64,000 nucleotides of DNA from Craspedostauros australis (taxonomy: Eukaryota; Bacillariophyta; Bacillariophyceae; Mastogloiales; Achnanthaceae). A program made the translations under genes and the position numbers. The number at the start of each line of letters is the position of its first letter. Positions within the stretch are counted from its first letter, which is position 1. The DNA is taken from positions 558,001 to 622,000 of the forward strand of contig JAMXDE010000027.1 of assembly GCA_026770025.1 (NCBI GenBank). The letters run 5' to 3'. Shown in pieces: positions 22,601-30,199 of the stretch. The notes under the pieces were generated by a model. The model made no database searches. It saw only the letters and a program-made list of their open reading frames with translations, and had not been told where the DNA came from.

Positions 22601-25264
22601 GCTGCCTTCGGACAGCGACCGGACATCTCCAAGTTCCTGTCCTACCGATGGTGGCAGCCTGTCTACTACCGGGTTGACAACCCCACCTTCCCCAGCCAGT
22701 CCAAGGAGCGCAGTGGACGCTGGGCCGGTCCCTGCCTGCACAAAGGCGATGATCTTACCTTCTGGGTCCTCGACGACGAGACCCAACGACTTCTTCCTCG
22801 GTCTGCCATCCGACCTGCCGACGACTCTGCCACCCGCAATCTTCGTGCGGACTTCCCCTTCCCCATTGTTGGGGAGGACGATGGCTCTGATGCCATGAAT
22901 GTGGCGAATGGGGAGCCAGACGACGACATCTCCGTCCCTCCTGACTCCGACCCCATCGTACACTCCCTCGCCGATTCCATCCTGGCTGACCGCCGCGGCA
23001 CAGACCCTGAAACAGTGGGGAATGCCAAGGTCCACATCCCGAAGTTCTCTCCCGAGGATCTCGTTGGGATGACCTTCATCCACGAGAAGGATGGCCAGCA
23101 AGTCAAAGCGGAGGTGGTGCAAAAGGTCAATGACCTTGACGCAGCCAACCACCAACGTATCAAGATGCTACTCGCACTGGCCGATGGGGAGACGCATGAC
23201 CTCATCTCCTACGTTGAGCTCGCCGACATCATCGAACGGCAACAGGAGCACAACGACGACCCCGACGCCAAGTGGGAGTTCGACTCCATCATCGGACACG
23301 AGGGTCCCCTCTCATCTTCCTCTCCCTCCTACAAGGGATCCAGTTTCAATGTCATCGTGAAATGGGGAGACGGCTCCACCTCCACCGAACCCCTCTCCAT
23401 CATGATTCAGGATGATCCTGTCTCTTGCGCTGCCTACGGCCGCCGCCACGAGCTGCTCGACGAGCCTGGCTGGAAGCGCCTCAAGCGCCTCGCCATCCGC
23501 ACCCATCGTCTCGAGCGCCAGGTCCACAAATCCAAGACCTTCAACCACGCTCCCACCTTCCAGTTCGGCGTCCAAGTCCCCCGCAACCACAAAGAAGCGC
23601 TGCGACTCGACGATAAGAACGGCAACACTCTCTGGGCCGATGCCGAGAAGAAGGAGATGGACCAACTCTTCGGGTACCACACCTTCAAGTCTCTCGGCAA
23701 AGGCGCCCCTGTCCCCTCCGGCTTCCAGAAGATCCGCCTTCAATGGGTCTATGCTGTGAAGCATGACCTCCGCCACAAGGCGCGCTGCGTCGCTGGTGGT
23801 CATCTCACCGACCCCTGCAAGGATGCATCCTACGCAGGTGTGGTCAGTCTTCGCTCTCTCCGCCTCTCCCTCCTCGCCGGTGAACTCAACGGCATTCCAA
23901 CATGGGTTGGAGACATCGGCAATGCGTATCTTGAGGCCTTCACTCAAGAACGCATCTGCTTCATTGCTGGTGACGAATTCGGTGACTTCGCTGGTCATAC
24001 CATGCAGATAGTCAAGGCACTCTACGGCCTGCGCACATCGGGCGCCCGATTCCATGAGGCTCTCGCCGACACCCTTCGCGACATGGGTTTCCTCCAATGC
24101 CGCTCCGATCCCGACGTCTGGATGCGTGACGCCAACTCCCATTGGGAGTACGTCTGCGTCTATGTCGATGATCTAACCGCGACGATGGCCGATCCCAAGG
24201 CTTTCTTCGACATCCTCTCTTCGAAGTACGGGTACCAGCTCAAGGGAGTTGGTCCTATCAAGTACCATCTCGGTGCTGACTTCGGCCGTGATCCCGACGG
24301 CACTCTCAAGCTCTCCCCGCAATCCTACATCAAGCGGATGATGGAGAACTACGAACGCATGTTCGGCGAGCTTCCCCGCAAGATCAGCTGCCCTCTCGAC
24401 AAGGCCGACAGTCCGGAGCTCGACACCTCTTCCGAACTTAGCGAAACCGACAAACGCAAGTTCATGTCACTCATCGGCGCACTCCAGTGGTGTATCTCCC
24501 TCGGACGGTTTGACATCTCTGTCGCCGTCATGACGCTGGCACGCTTCCGCTCAGCTCCTCGCCAAGGTCATCTGGATCGCGCAAAGCGGATCTACGGATA
24601 TCTTCGCAAGCATCCTGATGCTGCCATCCGCTTCCGCACCTGCGTTCCCCGCTTCGATCTCCACTACGAGGTTCCCAACCATGACTGGATCTACTCCGTC
24701 TACGGGAAGACCTCTGAGGAGATTCCGGACGACATCCCCGAGCCGAAAGGCAAGCCCGTCCGAACCACCACGTTCGTCGACGCCAACCTTCTCCACTGCC
24801 AAGTCACTGGCAGATCGGCCACCGGTGCCCTCCATCTGGTCAACCAGACCCCCATCGAATGGTTCTCCAAGCGTCAAGGCACGGTTGAGACCGCCACCTA
24901 CGGGTCCGAGTTCGTCGCTGCCCGTCAAGCTACAGAGCAGATCATCTCCCTCCGTCTTGCCCTTCGTGAAATGGGCATTCCGATCGACGGCCCCAGCTGG
25001 ATGCTGGGTGACAATCAGTCCGTCATCACCTCCTCCACGGTCCCCAAGAGCATGCTCTCCAAGCGCCACAACGCACTGGCCTACCATCGCGTCCGGTCCG
25101 CTGTCGCCGCTGGCATCCTCTACTTCATCAAGATCCCCGGCACGCAGAACGTCGCCGACGTGATGACGAAGTTCCTTCCATGGGCTGTCTTCTGGCCCCT
25201 CGTGAAGCCCATCCTCTTCTGGAAAGGGCACACCGAGTCCTCTTCCCCGACCTACAAGACCTGA
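19670..25264 (+). CDS. Gag-pol polyprotein of Copia element 2
   Basis: One frame of 1,864 aa. The layout matches element 1: Gag with a basic linker and no zinc knuckle, protease DSGAN (D575), integrase D828, D892 and E927, chromodomain-like segment, reverse transcriptase with the YVDD aspartates at D1500/D1501, and RNase H with VDAN (D1704). Gag differs most from element 1 (for example a GMGMGMG run near residue 127). Integrase to RNase H is strongly conserved. All catalytic motifs are present and the frame is unbroken, so the element could be autonomous. Confidence 0.95.
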   Translation: MTTAETDLATLDHILGVIGIPSDSTPRDIIAHEDIISPLDLVSLTEDDLRSFHLSGNTDDGEPFTASLGINHIRKILNLGKWYLTQSILDDDTWNELDRATFMAFTAEQSNPSLPSSRSHSTASTPVPSPIGMGMGMGNHTTPASAFRPVAEEPPHVNFGFEPSASVPDPAFPQPPVTPSMAPSSNFQGVHAMELPADYVKEFSKATKRESLSLPTLKDDKHFLTFMRTFETLSFSHGLNHHLDMDFMPAPKDEAFFASQNRYLFAVLTEHVKTSKSRRIIRAYKKSCDGRAAYADLVDSYTSGVVGETLSIKYRDTIVAFRLDQTWTKTREQFLDAWETKLDDIEELDDACVDEAVKQQWLRTAIGPDVDLTRAYTNVKSNSRQRHKQSRGFIKVGVSFEDLLEFVRDEAQSLDANQPRTTSRRKVNNAKTSGSAGKGNGKDYAKDDRRSIPNDEWREMSKDQRKAFLEAKGKWRKNKGKGKADSHRAANNAATSSGTTDTPSATPSAGNTDSSKAGDQSTAIDRLLAQTKSTSSSDDTPQLVYKGQTWRLANSTVVRYSFNKLVKDHSGSLVDSGANGGLAGDDVLVLCKTGHTADVSGIGDSAIANLDIGTVAGLIQTTEGPIIGKFHQYALYGKGKTIHSSNQLGAFGMDVNERPRNLPGGRQTIITPGGHIIPLAVRQGLSYMDMAKPTRSELDKYPHVDFTADDEWDPSSLDQEMNLDDVDDDDAAALQRRENNSTVLTAYTGARQADIADNPGSIIATRKPADYEALRPHFGWIPARRVRDTLRCTSQWYRTAERFSMRKHFKSRFPAANVDRLHETVAMDTLFSDTPAHDDGVPGHGGCTMLQVYVALDSRFTAGFPMPSESRISDTLRDFIRRHGAPDLLMSDNAKAQIGNKVMEILRQYHIRDHQSEPEHQHQNGAERRIQDIKRTTNGVMDRTGTPDRFWLICTLYVVDLFNHIAQVTAGSITPLQAAFGQRPDISKFLSYRWWQPVYYRVDNPTFPSQSKERSGRWAGPCLHKGDDLTFWVLDDETQRLLPRSAIRPADDSATRNLRADFPFPIVGEDDGSDAMNVANGEPDDDISVPPDSDPIVHSLADSILADRRGTDPETVGNAKVHIPKFSPEDLVGMTFIHEKDGQQVKAEVVQKVNDLDAANHQRIKMLLALADGETHDLISYVELADIIERQQEHNDDPDAKWEFDSIIGHEGPLSSSSPSYKGSSFNVIVKWGDGSTSTEPLSIMIQDDPVSCAAYGRRHELLDEPGWKRLKRLAIRTHRLERQVHKSKTFNHAPTFQFGVQVPRNHKEALRLDDKNGNTLWADAEKKEMDQLFGYHTFKSLGKGAPVPSGFQKIRLQWVYAVKHDLRHKARCVAGGHLTDPCKDASYAGVVSLRSLRLSLLAGELNGIPTWVGDIGNAYLEAFTQERICFIAGDEFGDFAGHTMQIVKALYGLRTSGARFHEALADTLRDMGFLQCRSDPDVWMRDANSHWEYVCVYVDDLTATMADPKAFFDILSSKYGYQLKGVGPIKYHLGADFGRDPDGTLKLSPQSYIKRMMENYERMFGELPRKISCPLDKADSPELDTSSELSETDKRKFMSLIGALQWCISLGRFDISVAVMTLARFRSAPRQGHLDRAKRIYGYLRKHPDAAIRFRTCVPRFDLHYEVPNHDWIYSVYGKTSEEIPDDIPEPKGKPVRTTTFVDANLLHCQVTGRSATGALHLVNQTPIEWFSKRQGTVETATYGSEFVAARQATEQIISLRLALREMGIPIDGPSWMLGDNQSVITSSTVPKSMLSKRHNALAYHRVRSAVAAGILYFIKIPGTQNVADVMTKFLPWAVFWPLVKPILFWKGHTESSSPTYKT

Positions 25265-25282
25265 ATGTCCGGGACACGCTTT

Positions 25283-25288
25283 GGGGAG
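25283..25288 (+). promoter_or_regulatory. Polypurine tract of element 2
   Basis: GGGGAG directly before the 3' LTR, in the same CTTTGGGGAG context as element 1. Confidence 0.8.
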
Positions 25289-25918
25289 TATTAGCGCACG
25301 CTAAATCTCTAACAATAGCGACACCCGTCGACCAATCAGAAATCTCCACTTTTCTTACCTTTTCCGTTCCGAACGGAAATTTTGGTCGAAAATCCGTTGT
25401 GTCAGATTTGTGTCGCATTTCGCGTCGCAAGAATCGTTTTCCCTCAATCACAGATCCAAAAATGTCGTGGAAATTGATTTCTTGCCAAGATGAGCCAATC
25501 TGCCCAATCAGGACAGACTTGGATCTTGGGTGTGACACGTGCGAATCTTGCCCTGACCTTCTCAAGTGAATACGATCAATCGTGCGATCGTACTACTAGC
25601 AACATCGTGAGAAGACGTAATTTACAACACGGGCTATCGCGGTGTTTTGTTCATTGACTTTTGCACCTCATCTTCACGCAGTAACACGCACATTTGTCGT
25701 GTTGTCTCCGTGTTATTTTACTTGCAATTGCATGAGATCATGTCATGCCTCTATCATGCTCACAGTTCCAAGAAGACAATCTTGTGAGCTCGACAGCATT
25801 CCTACTACCATACGAATAATACAGTAAACAAACACTCTCCTCACCAACAACAACGACTTGATCACTCTACGTTCTCGGTGCGGTATCCTTCACACCCATC
25901 TACGATTACGTTCTAACA
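25289..25918 (+). repeat. 3' LTR of Copia element 2
   Basis: 630 bp, apparently identical to the 5' LTR, followed by the second CTGAC and then TGTCTGA, which completes the transposase with a stop. Confidence 0.95.
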
Positions 25919-25930
25919 CTGACTGTCTGA

Positions 25931-26611
25931 ACTTAACTATATTAACATACTATGAACAGAATGTATGATGTATTGTAATGTTGAGCATTAGTGATGGCTC
26001 CAGGATGAAGCAAGATGATCACTGCATAGTTGCACCGAAATTCTCCACGATACATCGCGTTGATGAGAATTCGTGAATGAAAAAAGCGAGTGGCGGCTCC
26101 AGAGAAACGAGCAGATCTCCGCCGTTGCCCAACCAATCGCCACCAAAGTTGGAGAGGGTGATTACAAGCCACACATGAGAGTGCTCACGAAAGGAGAGCT
26201 CAAACAAACGGAGCGGCATGAACTTGCCGAGGAGATTTGTTGCAGAAAAGGTGGTTTTTGAGCCTCTTCGTGTGGGACTGACGTACAAAATGTACCAGCG
26301 TCAACGGCGAAATTGACTCATACGACTAGTTACCAATTGTTACCAAAAAAATTGGCCTCCACCCAAGCCAAAAGACACTAGAAGGTGTGCGGGGATCGCA
26401 CGCAATGTGGCTCTCGAACATAAGCAATGTCCACTCATCTAACACACTAATCTCAGCAAGCATAATATTATAGCTCATAGGTCTTTGCATGCCCTCATGG
26501 GAGTTTCACATGTAATTGTCCCAGGAATCAGCTTGAATTCAGAATTGATACTGCCAGGATTTGCAAAGCAGCGAATTGTTAATCGAGGTAGAGTTGAACA
26601 TGAAGCTGATG
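25931..26611. other. piggyBac 3' tail and intergenic sequence
   Basis: No gene seen. Includes the TTACCAA-type motifs near 26329-26355 proposed as the right end of the piggyBac-like element. Confidence 0.45.
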
Positions 26612-27256
26612 TCAGACTGAAGTCGGAGCTGATGTCGGAGCTGATGTGAGATGTGTGGGAAGATGTTTCAGAAAAAAGGTAGGGCAGTCTGTGGGCAAGG
26701 TGTCCCTACCAACACAGAACTCATCCACCTTCTCCCCTGTTGGGTTGTTGTTGCTATCGCTACCTCCCTTTGGACAGGCTCTATCGAAATTGCTGATGAT
26801 GTAGATTTCATCAGCGCTGCACTGTGTCTTTGTCATGCATCCTTTGCAGCCATCCATGCCATCACATCCATCAGGAGAGACCATGGCATTGGTTCTAATC
26901 CTGTCACTGAAGCCCATCTTCTTGCATGACCCATCAGCAGTGCAGCCACCATCATCAATGCTCAGGCTGCCTGTGGTCTTGCCAGCAGTACCACAATCCA
27001 CAGTTGAATGAGCATCCTTGCAGGTGTTGGTGCCTACGCAAGCATTCACCCTGATGTTGATGTGACTGCGGATGTGAATGGGGACTGTCTGCACAACATG
27101 GCATCCAGTGGAGTTGCATGCTTTGGATCTGATACATATGCCAGTCTGGATGGTGACATCACCATGAGAACAATGTCCTGCTCCCTTGCAAGATTTAGAA
27201 CTTGTGTGTCGAGATGTACATGTGCGTATATGTCGAGAAGTACGTGCAAAGTGCAT
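26612..27256 (-). CDS. Possible Cys-rich protein segment (hypothetical)
   Basis: Open frame of 214 codons, minus strand, with over 20 cysteines spaced as short C-x3-6-C units (NACVGTNTCKDA, GGCTADGSCKKM, DGCDGMDGCKGC) and a Pro/Thr/Ser tail. Such C-x-G-x-C repeats occur in secreted or cell-surface proteins of diatoms, but I cannot name a family. It has no signal peptide of its own. A candidate signal-peptide exon lies about 0.7 kb upstream on the same strand (28240-27986). Cysteine density far above chance argues for coding; repeated frame loss at either end suggests missing exons or decay. Confidence 0.42.
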   Translation of the reverse strand: MHFARTSRHIRTCTSRHTSSKSCKGAGHCSHGDVTIQTGICIRSKACNSTGCHVVQTVPIHIRSHINIRVNACVGTNTCKDAHSTVDCGTAGKTTGSLSIDDGGCTADGSCKKMGFSDRIRTNAMVSPDGCDGMDGCKGCMTKTQCSADEIYIISNFDRACPKGGSDSNNNPTGEKVDEFCVGRDTLPTDCPTFFLKHLPTHLTSAPTSAPTSV

Positions 27257-28736
27257 CGTTCACCTGTTATTCTCTTATACATGTTTGGACGGTATGACTA
27301 CATTCGTGTCAATAGTATGCAGTGATTTGTCAAAATCACAGTGGAAATGGAACACACGAATTGAGCAGAATTTCTGGAGGAAATTTGCAATCAACGATTT
27401 CTGAGAGAATCAGGAATATCGTCCGTCCATCCATCAATGGAAATGTATGGTATTGAGCGAAGCTCGAGGTACTTCCCAACTAAACCTCAGATGACAATAT
27501 CATCTGACAGACTACTGCATCACCAATGGAATGTGACATCTGGAGAGCAGAAGGACGCCTACTGACGTCGACCGGATGTCATCGTGTCACCATGTCGACA
27601 TCTGTCTCCAAGTCAGAGCAGGAGGCGAAGATCCGATGACCCATGAAGATCATGGGTACTGAAGGTGAACTTCAAATGGTAAGTACTCATGGAGCAGGAA
27701 CCAGTACTGAATGAACAAAGTGTCGAATGCGGAGCATGCTTCGAACATGTAATATCGCGTAGCACGAAGCACGCAATGCTGAGATAGAGAGAGAGAGAAT
27801 ACAGAGAGGAGCAAGAGAGCATCTCATGTACTGACTCATAGTCGGACAACCGAATCTACAAGACAGATTGAAGCGCCAAGAGCATCGGGCAAGAGAACAG
27901 GCGTACACTGAGAGGATCGGAGTAGCCAAGTAATGAAATAGCAAATGAACGACTATCAACCAACACCACCCTCCACGATTGTAGGTTACCATGAGCGGAA
28001 CTTGCCAACAGACAATTCCATATCAGTGGGATGTGCCATTGGTGGTTCGCGGTCAATCTTGTTGCCCTTGTTGGCTTTCGTGGCACTGTCATCGTCCTTG
28101 AGGATGCAAGTCTTCTTCATCATCATGTGGAGTTCATTTGTTGGATCTATGAGGTTTTTACTGCCTCGGAGTGCAGCATGGGCCATTGCCATATTGTTGA
28201 GAACAACAAAAGCCACAAAGGTTATCTTGATTCTGGGCATGTTTGCTGGTGCTGCTGTCGTTGTTCGGGTGCGTTGGGGCTGGGAGGTATGGAACAGTCA
28301 GTTTTCATGTTTGAGGGCGATGGAGCCAAAAAGGATATGATACAGTCGATGGAGTCCATGCGAGTCATACACACAGGCGGCACATGGTGCAAGTGTCCAC
28401 ATGTGCCATGTCCATTAGCTTTTAGTTACGTTCAGGAAACAGGGGTTGATGGTGGTCAATGAGGGCAGTCACAAATGGCAATCAACGAGCAGAGTATACA
28501 TGCTGTACCTGTCGGAATTCTCCGTTGTGATGGCGGAGAGAAGCGCTTTTACCATTATCCATGATTGGACTGACAGCAATGCTTGTGTGTTCACAGACGG
28601 TCTGACATGTGATACAGAGGAAGAAGAGAGTAAACGCCTCGCGCTTTGGTCGTGATTCGAAGCACTTTACTCTGCATGCTCTTCTATTATCCGCTTGCTT
28701 CAAATTGTGGTTGAGATTCTCAGTATCAGTATCGGT
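27257..28736. other. Mostly non-coding stretch around the putative secreted exon
   Basis: Outside 27986-28240 only short ORFs appear. A short GA-rich run lies at about 27785-27798. The last few hundred bases form the 3' flank of the UBA/ZnF-UBP gene. Confidence 0.4.
27986..28240 (-). CDS. Possible secreted-protein N-terminal exon
   Basis: 84-codon frame starting with a convincing signal peptide (MPRIK, then a hydrophobic stretch and AHAAL, cleavage near residue 22), followed by a Lys/Asp-rich segment. It could be the first exon of the Cys-rich gene downstream: a GTAACC donor candidate overlaps its stop. Alternatively it is a small secreted protein. No homologue recognised. Confidence 0.35.
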   Translation of the reverse strand: MPRIKITFVAFVVLNNMAMAHAALRGSKNLIDPTNELHMMMKKTCILKDDDSATKANKGNKIDREPPMAHPTDMELSVGKFRSW

Positions 28737-29558
28737 TCATTCCACGGATCCAAACTTGAGAATCTGCAGACTCTTGACGATCGGATCAATCTTCTCCTTG
28801 TCGATAAGGTATGCGTTGCATTCATGGCACCACACGGACAGATCGGACAGGCTCACGGCGATGCAATGGCCCGCTTCATCTTCGGTGAAACTCATCTCCG
28901 GGTGATCATCAATCGACTGCTTTCGTGAAGGCAAGCCAGCCGTACCGGATACCGCTTTCGTGGATTTCCAATGATCCACACCGTGTCCGTTCACGTATCG
29001 GGAGCACCGCGTGACACCGCAGTGCAGACAAAGCCAGTTCTCTCCTGCTGGGCAGTTGCCGCCTTCGTCTGTTTCCACCTTCAGACCAACCGAAGACCCA
29101 GCTGTTGACTTTGCGTTTGTTGCTTGAGGAGCCTCCTTTGTGCTAGTACCCTTTGATGCGTGTTCCAAACGAAAGTAATCGCATGTCACCGTGTTGGGAT
29201 CGAACGGCGTGCACGAATGCGATGAAGCCGTCTCGGCAAGGTTCGCCAATGTGAGGCGAATGTGCGCAGCCACATGCGGGCAGTTGTCGATGGGATAAAC
29301 GGCGCCGCCAGTATCCTTTCCCAGGTTGTTGTCGATGATGAAGTTGTATGCCGTCGTGATGTCTGCCCCCACCGTCTCCACAGCCAGACTTGCCGTTTCG
29401 TAATCCATCCCGTATATTCCCACCAGAGTTTCCACGGCCTGCATCGCCTCTGCCATTGACGTATCATTGGGCGAAGGCCCGGCTCTTGCACTCGCACTCG
29501 CGATCGTAGCTGCGGCCGAGACCGACTTGGAATTCGAATCGTCACCATCTGGCGTCAT
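28737..29558 (-). CDS. UBA + ZnF-UBP domain protein
   Basis: Single exon, 273 aa. Residues 38-77 form a UBA domain (AVETLVGIYGMDYETASLAV, then a second helix pair). Residues 91-253 form a ZnF-UBP: C93/H95, C177-x2-C180, C185, H192 and H196, and C244-x2-C247, with the GHCIAVSLSDLSVWC strand typical of ubiquitin C-terminal-Gly-Gly readers (USP5, HDAC6, BRAP). No RING, USP or deacetylase domain is present, so it is a stand-alone ubiquitin reader or adaptor. The spacing between the first Cys pair and the second is long (about 80 residues), with an insertion rich in Ser, Thr and Lys. Probably cytosolic or nuclear. Confidence 0.9.
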   Translation of the reverse strand: MTPDGDDSNSKSVSAAATIASASARAGPSPNDTSMAEAMQAVETLVGIYGMDYETASLAVETVGADITTAYNFIIDNNLGKDTGGAVYPIDNCPHVAAHIRLTLANLAETASSHSCTPFDPNTVTCDYFRLEHASKGTSTKEAPQATNAKSTAGSSVGLKVETDEGGNCPAGENWLCLHCGVTRCSRYVNGHGVDHWKSTKAVSGTAGLPSRKQSIDDHPEMSFTEDEAGHCIAVSLSDLSVWCHECNAYLIDKEKIDPIVKSLQILKFGSVE

Positions 29559-30199
29559 GTCGGCTCTCGTATGCTAGTTGCTATCCTTTCCAATGACACT
29601 TCTGACCTCTTTCTGTTTCAAAATATTGTGTTCTATCTTTGAGCTTTGCTCCTGATTGCGATTGGAGACTATCACGTAAGACGGCCATTCAAGATGGAGT
29701 ACTGTACGCGTGCTCGAGATGGGCTTCATCGTGTTTCTTTTGTGTGTTCGTAACGGATCTTTTCTTGTTGCGGCCGCGTGAGCGTCTGCTCTCGTTTTGA
29801 TCGCGATGTCACCTCGAATCGGTCGAATAAAATCGTCGTGGTCACTCGTAGCCTGTCGCCCTTGTAGGTGCTCCGAATGGTGGTGTCCGGCCATGTCCAT
29901 AGTCGTACCGCGCCATGGTGTTCCACTCTGCAGAGAGACGTCCGCACAGAGTACGAGATACGAATATGGCAATCGGCGGTGGCACATACGTACGGACAGG
30001 TTCCACTATCCTTGTAATACGTAAAAATGACAACAGAGATCATTTACAACCTATTAGTCCATTGCGTGGCGCCAAACCTTTGCAGAATCTGCACCATGCG
30101 CGTTTTGTGTTCTAGTTCAAGATGATGCACCCTCCGCCAGCTTGTTTCTCACACAGAGTATAACTATCTACTCAACTCCATCCTGACTGACGGACTGCC
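29559..30199. other. Intergenic
   Basis: About 640 bp between two minus-strand genes. No coding, RNA or repeat feature recognised. Confidence 0.5.

Larger units (their letters stand above)
18720..25918 (+). mobile_element. Complete Copia (CoDi-like) LTR retrotransposon, element 2
   Basis: 7,199 bp. LTRs 18720-19349 and 25289-25918 (630 bp) look identical. They begin TATTAG and end TAACA. Target duplication CTGAC at 18715-18719 and 25919-25923. It sits in the penultimate codon of the piggyBac transposase, same strand. It is related to element 1 in coding sequence but has a different LTR, so it is a sister family rather than a copy. Confidence 0.95.
8728..25930 (+). pseudogene. piggyBac-type (DDE_Tnp_1_7) transposase interrupted by two Copia elements
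   Basis: Pieces are 8728-10105, 17489-18719 and 25924-25930. Leaving out each retrotransposon and one copy of its 5-bp target duplication gives 2,616 bases, 871 codons plus stop, with no other break. The ATG at 8728 has a caccATG context, although the frame opens earlier at 8539. An SH3/Tudor-like N-terminal segment is followed by the transposase core with the acidic triad in its usual motifs: LDESM (Asp codon 10003), GDAWF (17695) and KVDSHNQ (18097). A C-terminal Cys-rich zinc domain (CCRCKK, CHGC) lies at about 18555-18690. As it stands, the first piece reads into the LTR and stops at 10149. The last piece ends four codons into the second LTR, so that insertion costs almost nothing. Function as a working transposase is lost through the first insertion. 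Confidence 0.88.
7930..26355. mobile_element. piggyBac-like DNA transposon carrying two nested Copia insertions
   Basis: The outer element is inferred from the split transposase and from imperfect inverted segments at 7930-7955 and 26329-26355, each reading inward as CC(A/G)(A/G) then T6-7, GGTAA, two to three bases and TTGGTAAC. Without the retrotransposons it would be about 3.8 kb, a normal piggyBac size. I do not see a TTAA target duplication directly outside these motifs, so the exact ends are uncertain and the motifs may be subterminal. Confidence 0.4.
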
